Below, piece after piece: positions 8,285-14,981 of a stretch of 16,605 nucleotides of DNA. How positions within the stretch are numbered: the stretch's first letter is position 1; each line of letters opens with the position of its first letter. The notes beneath the pieces were generated by a model. That model made no database searches. It saw only the letters and a program-made list of their open reading frames with translations, and was not told where the DNA came from. The position numbers were made by a program, and so were the translations under genes. The stretch is from contig JACVCB010000017.1 in assembly GCA_016742255.1 (NCBI GenBank), positions 68,469-85,073 of the forward strand. Reading direction: 5' to 3'. The DNA is from Leptospira sp. Its GTDB lineage: Bacteria > Spirochaetota > Leptospiria > Leptospirales > Leptospiraceae.

Positions 8285-9382
8285 ATGGCACATTCTTCCG
8301 GTCCCAACAAAGCCGCACTGGCATACCAAATTTTAGGCCAATACTTACCGGATGAAGTGTTCGCCCATCTGACTGATGCAGAAATCGAATCTCTACTTCT
8401 GAAAGTAGAGACGAATCCTTCCCCGACAAAAGGCCAAGAAAAAGACATCTTACTCTCGTTCACCCATTTCCTTCAAAAAAAAGGAATCCGTTCGAATCCG
8501 AACCAAGGAATCCAAACATTCCACGCAGGGAAACCTAACCCAACCACTGCGAAACAAAATGAGGCAGAATTGCCTTACCTTGGTTTCCAGAATCCAATGG
8601 TGGCAAAACCAAACTTGCCAGTGGGAAAACCTGAAACAAACGAACTGTATTCGTTATTGGAAGAGATCCTCAAAGAAGAGGAGAACAAACAATCAGGTCC
8701 ACTTTGGGCTGAATTGCCAAAATTTTCCGTTGAAATGCTTCAAAATCTCACTCGAGACGAATCTCCCGAAGTGGTAGCAAGGGTTCTCAGTTTTTCGGAC
8801 CCAGAATCTGCCTCCGAAGTCCTTGCAGAATACCCAGAAACTCATCGAGAAGAGATCATTTTGGCACTTGCCGAAATTGACTACCACTCGGACAGAGAAC
8901 GGGACCAACTCGATCGTTTCCTACGCTTCAAAATGGAACTGATTGAGAAAAAAATGCCAGTTTCCAAAATCCGAAGTCGCAAAGCCAAAACCGCAGGGGA
9001 AATTCTCACTAGACTTCCTTTTTTACCATCTCAAAATTTAATTGAACGAATTCAGAAAAAAAGCCCTGAATATGCCGAAACTATAGTAGAACACTACTTT
9101 CGTTTGGAAGACCTCCTTCATTTAGGAAGGACAAGTCTCACTCGTTTTTTTTCTGAGATCCACCCCCTTGTCATTGCATGTGCATTGAAAGGTGTTGAGA
9201 CTGAATTTCGCGACCAAGTGTATTCCAATTTGGAATCTTGGCTTGTGAAAGAGATTAAGATCGAATGGGATTCGTTAGGTCCTGTTTCACTGGCAGAGAT
9301 TGAAGAAGCCCAAAAAGGGGTTCTCGATCGTTTGCGGGAAGCAATGGATGAAGGCAAAGTGAAACTTTGGAGATTGAAGTAA
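8285..9382 (+). CDS. fliG: Divergent flagellar motor switch protein FliG paralogue
   Basis: FliG sits on the MS ring at the cytosolic face of the flagellar motor and couples stator force to rotation. This 365-residue protein (FliG is usually about 335-345) has a reduced N domain (8-60, KAALAYQILGQYLPDEVFAHL), a Pro/Asn/Lys-rich linker (about 70-118), a middle domain (120-215) and a C domain (235-360). FliG-like hallmarks include LEDLLHL (274-280), ALKGVE (300-305), LGPVSLAEIEEAQK (331-344) and an acidic helix at the end. Two functional motifs are changed: the middle-domain EHPQ is ESPE (159-162), and the torque-helix DDR is GRT (281-283). It may be a non-motor or specialised paralogue, as reported for FliG1 of other spirochaetes. 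The fliH gene follows after 4 bases. Confidence 0.82.
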   Translation: MAHSSGPNKAALAYQILGQYLPDEVFAHLTDAEIESLLLKVETNPSPTKGQEKDILLSFTHFLQKKGIRSNPNQGIQTFHAGKPNPTTAKQNEAELPYLGFQNPMVAKPNLPVGKPETNELYSLLEEILKEEENKQSGPLWAELPKFSVEMLQNLTRDESPEVVARVLSFSDPESASEVLAEYPETHREEIILALAEIDYHSDRERDQLDRFLRFKMELIEKKMPVSKIRSRKAKTAGEILTRLPFLPSQNLIERIQKKSPEYAETIVEHYFRLEDLLHLGRTSLTRFFSEIHPLVIACALKGVETEFRDQVYSNLESWLVKEIKIEWDSLGPVSLAEIEEAQKGVLDRLREAMDEGKVKLWRLK

Positions 9383-9386
9383 GGAT

Positions 9387-10310
9387 ATGGCAAAACTAGT
9401 TTTTAAACCCATTCAAATTGCCGACTTACAAGAAGAAGTTGAAATCCAACTTCCTGATAAGTACAAAAAATTTCATAAGACCGACGAACAAGAAGACTTC
9501 GAGATAGACCAAGAAGGGAATATCATCGAACAATACCAAGGTCCATCGATTGAAGAGATCGAAGCGGAACTCCAAAGGTATCGCCAAGAAACTGAAGAAC
9601 AAGTCCGCCAATTATTAGAAGATGCTAAAAAACAAGCAAAAGCCATTGAAGAAGAAGGTAGAACCAAAGCCTTCCAAATGGTTCAGGACTCAAAAGAAAA
9701 AATCAAATTAGAAGAAGATTCTGGCCGAGCCAAAGCGGAACAAATCTTAGATCGTGCGAAGATGGAAGTCGAACGTATGATCAAAGAAGCCGAAATGAAA
9801 CAGGCTGAGATCGAACACGAAGCCTACCAAAAAGGATATGATGCAGGTCGTGAAGTTGGTTTTAAAAAAGGCCAAGGGGAAGTAAGACGACTCATTGACC
9901 GATTGGGAACTATCATTGGTAAAGCGATCGACATTCGTGAAGAGATGATTGCCGCTTCTGAAAAACAAATGGTGGAAATGATTCTTGTCATCGCAAGAAA
10001 AGTTATCAAAGACGAAATCATTGAACGTAAAGAAATTGTACTCAATAACATTCGTGAAGCGATGAAACGAATCAAAGACCGTGACCGTATCGATATTCGT
10101 GTAAACTTTGCTGACTTAGAACTCACAACAGCACATAAAGACGAACTCATCAAACTGATGGAATCACTCAGAAAAGTAAACATCTACGAAGACTCACGTG
10201 TCGACCGTGGCGGTGTGATCATCGAAACAGATGTGGGTGCTATCGACGCAAGGATTTCCACTCAGCTCAAAGAAATTGAAGAGGCAATTCGAAACGTAGA
10301 ACCAATATGA
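9387..10310 (+). CDS. fliH: Flagellar export apparatus stator protein FliH
   Basis: FliH forms the peripheral stalk of the flagellar type III export ATPase and links FliI to the switch complex. The 307 residues show an acidic N-terminal part, a long charged coiled coil (about 55-148), a GxxxG ladder (Gly150, 154, 158, 162 in GYDAGREVGFKKG), and the C-terminal FliH/HrpE domain (about 165-305) ending with VDRGGVIIETDVGAIDARIS. Length and order fit the family. AGGA just before the ATG and a 4-base gap to fliG indicate one operon. The usual partner gene fliI does not follow. Instead the stop codon overlaps the start of a kinase-like receptor gene (ATGA at 10307-10310), which is an unusual coupling. 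Confidence 0.9.
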   Translation: MAKLVFKPIQIADLQEEVEIQLPDKYKKFHKTDEQEDFEIDQEGNIIEQYQGPSIEEIEAELQRYRQETEEQVRQLLEDAKKQAKAIEEEGRTKAFQMVQDSKEKIKLEEDSGRAKAEQILDRAKMEVERMIKEAEMKQAEIEHEAYQKGYDAGREVGFKKGQGEVRRLIDRLGTIIGKAIDIREEMIAASEKQMVEMILVIARKVIKDEIIERKEIVLNNIREAMKRIKDRDRIDIRVNFADLELTTAHKDELIKLMESLRKVNIYEDSRVDRGGVIIETDVGAIDARISTQLKEIEEAIRNVEPI

Positions 10311-12292
10311 TTTCGAAAACCCGTTTTTCCCAATTATTCCTCGGGTTCTTACTGTTTTTGTCACCAACTATAGCAAGTTTGGTGGCAGAACCATGCGGAA
10401 CCATGATCACATCCTTTGAAAAACCAGTGGTTTTAAAAACAGATTGGTTATTTAGAAAGGGAGACAATTTAGATTGGCGTGATGAGTCAGTTGAAGAAAG
10501 TTTTTGGGTCAAACGTTCCGTGCCTGATTATGGAATTTCTAAAACAGAAAACCTAACAGGGTACCACTGGTATCGTTGTTCTTTTTATTTACCTGACAAT
10601 TACACAACTCCTGTAGAACCAATTGCCATCCAATTAGGTAGAATACGTGACATTGATGAGTTTTATTTGAATGGAACTTTGATTGATAAAACAGGAACTG
10701 TTTTACCTAGACTAGAAGTCGATTTTCAAAAAATCAGAATTTATTCTCTTCCTACACATTTACTCAAACCAGGATTAAATGTGATGGCCATTCGGATTTA
10801 TGCAGCTACAAACCTAAATGGATTAAAGGAAGCTCCCACAATTGCAAAAGAACGATTGTTACGTGAATCGGTATTCTCAAAAGAACTCTTTGCGATGGTT
10901 TGTGGTTATGTTTTTATTTTTATGGGAATTTACTTTTTAGTAGGTTCCATTGTTCGCGGAAGAGCTGGGGAAAATTTCTTTTTTGCATTATTTTCAATTT
11001 TTATGGGAATTTATGTTCTCATCCGCACTCAACATAGAGATATTTTATTTGAAAGTTTTACTTGGTCATATGTCGCAGAACTTTTAGTCCTCATTTGTTT
11101 ACCTGCATTTTTCATTAACTTCATGCACCAATATTTAAAATTGAAACGTAATATTGTCTTACTTGTGTATGAAGTGTTTTTATCCGTACTTTTTATCATC
11201 ACACTATTTTTCAGAAATCCAAAAACATGGATCTTGGTGATTGCTCTCTTTAATTATGCATTACCAATTGCAATGGGACTTGTGATTTACTTATTTGTTA
11301 AAAATGGTAAAACAAATATTAAAAAAGTTAAATTTATACTCATTGGGATCGCTTGTTTATTACCTACAATATTAATCGATAGTTTGTCCGCTTTGGAAAT
11401 CATCATTTCCATGCCTGGCACTTTATACTTGGGATTCTTAATTTTTCTAGTAATGATATCAATCCAATTATCAAACGATATAGTCATTGGATTGGAAAAT
11501 TTTATAGAACAAGAAAAAGAACTTATCCAAATGGAAAGAGTCAAAACCGGTTTTCTTATCAACTTATCTTCCGAATTTAAATCGGGAATGGAAAAAATCA
11601 AATCTGCAATTGAGAATATCACTACTAATCAAACTAAGTCTCTTGCGAAAGAAGTGGTAAAACCTTCTGCAAAAAAAGCCGCTAAGAAAAAATCAAAAGT
11701 TACGAACACAAAACAAATTGGGGATCCTGTTAAACAAGCAGAAGATCATATATCTTACATGAGTTATATGGTCGAGGAAGCAATCTTACTGCGAAAACTG
11801 GAAGAACGAACCTATATTCCATTTTATGAAAGTTTCTCGGTATTAGAGTTGGTAAAAAACTGTGTTGCCAGTGTAGAAAATCATTTAGGCCAACATCGAA
11901 AAAATACCTTTATTGATATAAAACCAAATGATTTAGAAATTTATTTTCCAAAAGAATTATTGTTCTGTATTTTAAGAAATTTGGTAGAGAATGCATACCA
12001 ATACACTGATCCAAAAACAGACATTCATATTGATTTTTTTAATCGAGATGGATTTCATCAATTGATAGTGATGGACGAAGGTATGGGCCTTAGTCAAATA
12101 GAAATGGAAACTATTTTTCAGAAATTTGTAAGGGGTTATCGTGACAAAAAAAATGAAATCCCTGGTGCAGGAATTGGCTTAACTTTAGTAGAAGCATCAA
12201 CCAACTTTTTATCTGGAACCGTTAGTTTAAAATCAAGCGAAGGAATGGGAGCCAAGTTCACAATACATATCCCAGAAAAACCAAATAAATGA
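10307..12292 (+). CDS. 7TM receptor histidine-kinase-like protein lacking the phospho-acceptor His
   Basis: This 661-residue inner-membrane receptor has a signal peptide (1-27, likely cleaved after SLVA), an exported jelly-roll domain resembling sugar-binding domains (about 40-180; LGRIRDIDEFYLNG at 110-123), seven membrane segments (about 195-388), a two-helix DHp-like region (400-500) and a HATPase domain (about 508-657). The ATP site looks intact: N-box Asn558 and Asn562 in NLVENAYQYT, DEGMGL (590-595), an F-box at 603-610 and GAGIGL (620-625). In the H-box the His is Ser422 (INLSSEFKS, codon TCC at 11570-11572). A Lys/Ala-rich insertion (about 445-469) separates the two DHp helices. It may bind ATP and act as a phosphatase, an allosteric partner or a scaffold. 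Start and stop both overlap neighbours at ATGA, so it is coupled to fliH and to the next receptor gene. Confidence 0.85.
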   Translation: MISKTRFSQLFLGFLLFLSPTIASLVAEPCGTMITSFEKPVVLKTDWLFRKGDNLDWRDESVEESFWVKRSVPDYGISKTENLTGYHWYRCSFYLPDNYTTPVEPIAIQLGRIRDIDEFYLNGTLIDKTGTVLPRLEVDFQKIRIYSLPTHLLKPGLNVMAIRIYAATNLNGLKEAPTIAKERLLRESVFSKELFAMVCGYVFIFMGIYFLVGSIVRGRAGENFFFALFSIFMGIYVLIRTQHRDILFESFTWSYVAELLVLICLPAFFINFMHQYLKLKRNIVLLVYEVFLSVLFIITLFFRNPKTWILVIALFNYALPIAMGLVIYLFVKNGKTNIKKVKFILIGIACLLPTILIDSLSALEIIISMPGTLYLGFLIFLVMISIQLSNDIVIGLENFIEQEKELIQMERVKTGFLINLSSEFKSGMEKIKSAIENITTNQTKSLAKEVVKPSAKKAAKKKSKVTNTKQIGDPVKQAEDHISYMSYMVEEAILLRKLEERTYIPFYESFSVLELVKNCVASVENHLGQHRKNTFIDIKPNDLEIYFPKELLFCILRNLVENAYQYTDPKTDIHIDFFNRDGFHQLIVMDEGMGLSQIEMETIFQKFVRGYRDKKNEIPGAGIGLTLVEASTNFLSGTVSLKSSEGMGAKFTIHIPEKPNK

Positions 12293-14292
12293 TATCCTTA
12301 CCATTTCGTCGCCTAGTTCTGCTTTCTATTTGCTTCATTTCACTTCATTGTTCACGTACAACTGATGAATCAACCGTTGTATTAAAGTTAGATGGTGAAG
12401 ATTGGGGAATATATTTTAATGATAGTGCAGATTTATTAAACCCAGAATTTAATCCAAATAATTTGGACATCACAACTGTTCCAAACAATTTCCGAAATTT
12501 AAATAAATCCTATAGAGGTTCAATTTGGATTCGAAAAAGTTTTGAAATTACGACAGAACAACACCAAAAGTCATTAGCCTTACAATTAGGGAAAGTGTAT
12601 CAGTCGGACGAAGTTTTTGTCAATGGTGTTCTAATCGGTAAAAACAATTCTGCCTTTGGAAAAGACCCTGAAGAATATTCGTTTGGAAGGCCTAGAATCT
12701 ACCCTATTCCACATGATTTATTGCTTGAAGGGGAGAATGTTTTAATCATAAAAATTGATTCATCTCTTTCCACTTCGGCGGGTATCATTACTGGACCAAT
12801 CAGAATTGTAACCTATGAAGAAGCAATAAACGGAAATTTATATGATTCACTTGTCGAACTCATTTTCGTAGGTTTTTATCTATTCATTGCTTTGTTTTTC
12901 TTTATTAACTTTTTTAACCTAAGAGAGAATAAAGAATACTTAAGTTTCAGCGTATTGGCTCTTATTTTCTCAGGATATGAATTATGCAAAAACGAAGTTA
13001 GATTTTTAATTTTTAATGATTTTGCAATTTTAAAATTTTTAGAATATTCCTTTTTACTTATATTGCCTTACGGTTTTATCAAATTCATTCAAGATTTTTT
13101 CGAATTAAAGCCGTTTAAATATCAAAGAATTTATCTCTTCTTTCAATTTTTCTTTATCCTCGTTTTTCTCATCATCCAAAACCCTGTGTTTTGGTATAAC
13201 TTCATTGGATATTGGGATATCCATTTACTTGCTGTTATTGGCTACGCAATTTATGTAACGATACTAAAATTCCGCGAGCAAAAGAGAGGATCAACAATCC
13301 ATTTATTGGCTCTTGTTTACCTGTTATACTCAATTCTAAAAGAAATTCTAATCGAAAGAGGATATTTAAACTCACCATCATCACTTGAAACTAGTTTTTT
13401 AGTGTATTTAATTTTAATGACCCTTGCTCTACGATTTCAGTTTTTGATGATGAAACGAAAACTCCAAAACCGATATGACAGATTAAAGGAAGCCGACTCA
13501 CTCAGAGAAAAGATTTTCTTTTATATGGACGCAATGATTTCCGGTCCTTTAAAATTAATGAAAGATAAACTTTCAGAATACAGAGAATCATCTCAAAAAA
13601 CAAAAGATAAAAACTTAGTAAAAGAAGTGATTGAAGTTCAATCTTCCATTGATAATGTCATGGACGATATCATTGAACTCTTAAGATTGGAAGTACTAAA
13701 AGAAGTCCCATTTAAAGAACAAGTCAATTTTGTATCCTTTATCAATGATGTAATTCCGGAAGATGACATTACATATTCAATTAAAGTAAATCCAGAAACT
13801 GAAATTCTTAATAGTTTAGATTTAATTAATTCTGTTGTAGTTAGACTAGTGGATTTTCCTCCATTTAAAGAATTTAATCATAATGATTTAATCATCACAC
13901 AAGACCTAAAAGGGAATGTACATTTTAGATTCTTATTGTTCCACAGTAATTCCAAGGTGGCACAAAAATTATTCAACGAATTGTCCGAAAATTACAACCA
14001 ACTCACCCCAATTAAAGTAAAATGGGCAATTATTCTAGAAATTGTACGTTTGTTAGGTGCAAAGATTGATTTTAAAATCATCAAGAAAAAATATCTAAAA
14101 ATCGATTTGGGAATCTCAGCAATTGTTCCCGTTTCAGAATTACAACCGATCAAAGATTCAACTGCAGTTGGGATACCAAACCAAACAGCTAAAAAATCGG
14201 AAAAAGAAGATTGGAGAGTCACTTTAAAAAGAATTTGGAAATTTTTAAAGGAAACAGAAATCAAACTTCCTAACTTCAAAAAGAAGAAATAA
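12289..14292 (+). CDS. 7TM receptor with fully degenerate kinase-like output
   Basis: This 667-residue receptor follows the same plan as its upstream neighbour: lipobox-like ISLHC (Cys21), exported jelly-roll (LGKVYQSDEVFVNG at 100-113, to about 172), seven membrane segments (about 186-386), and a DHp-like helical pair (395-470). The C-terminal domain (about 475-612) sits where a HATPase domain would be. In FFYMDAMISGPL the H-box position is Ala415. No N-box, DxGxG or GxGxG motif can be found, so neither phosphotransfer nor ATP binding is expected. The Lys-rich C-terminal tail (634-667) has no clear counterpart. Its start overlaps the previous stop at ATGA (12289-12292), and heterodimerisation with that protein is the simplest idea. 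The gene is strongly AT-rich. Assignment to the kinase superfamily rests on position, length and residual fold pattern, so the C-terminal call is less sure than the receptor part. Confidence 0.75.
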   Translation: MISLPFRRLVLLSICFISLHCSRTTDESTVVLKLDGEDWGIYFNDSADLLNPEFNPNNLDITTVPNNFRNLNKSYRGSIWIRKSFEITTEQHQKSLALQLGKVYQSDEVFVNGVLIGKNNSAFGKDPEEYSFGRPRIYPIPHDLLLEGENVLIIKIDSSLSTSAGIITGPIRIVTYEEAINGNLYDSLVELIFVGFYLFIALFFFINFFNLRENKEYLSFSVLALIFSGYELCKNEVRFLIFNDFAILKFLEYSFLLILPYGFIKFIQDFFELKPFKYQRIYLFFQFFFILVFLIIQNPVFWYNFIGYWDIHLLAVIGYAIYVTILKFREQKRGSTIHLLALVYLLYSILKEILIERGYLNSPSSLETSFLVYLILMTLALRFQFLMMKRKLQNRYDRLKEADSLREKIFFYMDAMISGPLKLMKDKLSEYRESSQKTKDKNLVKEVIEVQSSIDNVMDDIIELLRLEVLKEVPFKEQVNFVSFINDVIPEDDITYSIKVNPETEILNSLDLINSVVVRLVDFPPFKEFNHNDLIITQDLKGNVHFRFLLFHSNSKVAQKLFNELSENYNQLTPIKVKWAIILEIVRLLGAKIDFKIIKKKYLKIDLGISAIVPVSELQPIKDSTAVGIPNQTAKKSEKEDWRVTLKRIWKFLKETEIKLPNFKKKK

Positions 14293-14304
14293 AAAATTGT
14301 TTCA

Positions 14305-14931
14305 ATGATTATTAAATACATCACCAAATCTAGTCCCGAATCATTAATGAAAGCCTTTGCCGGATGTAAGGAGCTTACATATGATAAAGATGAATTTTTA
14401 TTTCATGCGGGTGATGAAGTCACTCACATGGATCTCCTTGTCAATGGTGACTTACAGGTATTTAAATATGATGGAAATATGAATGAAGTAACTCTAACTT
14501 TTTTCAGACCAGTATGTATTGTGGCGGAATGGGCTGTTATCCAAGGGATACCTTATCCAGCCTCTGCAAGGTTCACTAAAAAAAGTACAATCTTAAGGAT
14601 GCCACTTTCAGAAGTTCAAAATCGACTAAATTCTAATATTGAACTTAACCACATTCTAATGCACTCATTGATGAATAAAATCGAAACATTAAATTTGGCA
14701 ATAAATCGTGGTCTTACCATGGATGCAATGCAAAGAGTAGCACATTTCCTTTTTTATGGAACACCCGATTCCCTGGCTTTAAAACAAACGCAAATGGCTT
14801 CCTTACTTTATTTAAGACCTGAAACTTTCTCAAGGATATTAAAACAACTGAAAGACCAAGGACTTGTTGATACACAGAAAGGTGAGATTACAATTTTAGA
14901 CAAAGAAGGGCTCTTGAAAATTTTGGCTTAG
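14305..14931 (+). CDS. Crp/Fnr-family transcription regulator, probably DNR-type NO-responsive
   Basis: This 208-residue regulator has an N-terminal cyclic-nucleotide-type beta-barrel (about 15-105), a dimer helix (about 112-140) and a winged helix-turn-helix with recognition helix RPETFSRILKQLKDQG (171-186). The loop where CRP holds the cAMP phosphate with Arg-Ser reads GIPYPASARF (81-90), so cAMP is an unlikely ligand. The Cys cluster of FNR is absent; only Cys21 and Cys71 occur. This matches the DNR/NnrR pattern, in which bound haem senses NO. The next genes, nnrS and norD, are typical targets of such regulators, and a consensus box lies just after this gene. It begins 12 bases after the preceding receptor gene with no clear ribosome binding site. 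NO sensing is inferred from the family and context. Confidence 0.85.
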   Translation: MIIKYITKSSPESLMKAFAGCKELTYDKDEFLFHAGDEVTHMDLLVNGDLQVFKYDGNMNEVTLTFFRPVCIVAEWAVIQGIPYPASARFTKKSTILRMPLSEVQNRLNSNIELNHILMHSLMNKIETLNLAINRGLTMDAMQRVAHFLFYGTPDSLALKQTQMASLLYLRPETFSRILKQLKDQGLVDTQKGEITILDKEGLLKILA

Positions 14932-14934
14932 TAC

Positions 14935-14948
14935 TTGATTTGTATCAA
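14935..14948 (+). promoter_or_regulatory. Perfect FNR/DNR-type operator upstream of nnrS
   Basis: TTGATTTGTATCAA is an exact match to TTGAT-N4-ATCAA. Its centre lies 40.5 bases before the A of the nnrS ATG, almost exactly the class II activator position (-41.5) if transcription starts at or next to the start codon. It lies 3 bases after the stop codon of the Crp/Fnr-family gene, whose product is the obvious candidate ligand. Confidence 0.85.
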
Positions 14949-14969
14949 TGAAATGATACTCCTTTCAGA

Positions 14970-14975
14970 TAGTAT
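14970..14975 (+). promoter_or_regulatory. Candidate -10 element of the nnrS promoter
   Basis: TAGTAT matches TATAAT at 5 of 6 positions. Placed at -12 to -7, it puts the transcription start at base 14982, the A of the nnrS ATG. No Shine-Dalgarno sequence precedes that ATG, so the message may be leaderless. TATTAA at 14973-14978 is an alternative. Confidence 0.45.
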
Positions 14976-14981
14976 TAAAGT

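Noticed and set aside
8035..8355. A 106-codon plus-strand reading frame spanning the divergent promoter region
   Set aside because: It overlaps the start of the cyclase receptor gene on the other strand and the start of fliG in another frame. It has no ribosome binding site and no recognisable sequence.
9824..10183. A 119-codon minus-strand reading frame inside fliH
   Set aside because: It is Ser/Ile-rich and an antisense shadow of the Glu/Arg-rich coiled-coil coding sequence.
14305..14931. True FNR (iron-sulphur oxygen sensor)
   Set aside because: The N-terminal Cys cluster is missing; only Cys21 and Cys71 are present, so an iron-sulphur cluster is unlikely.
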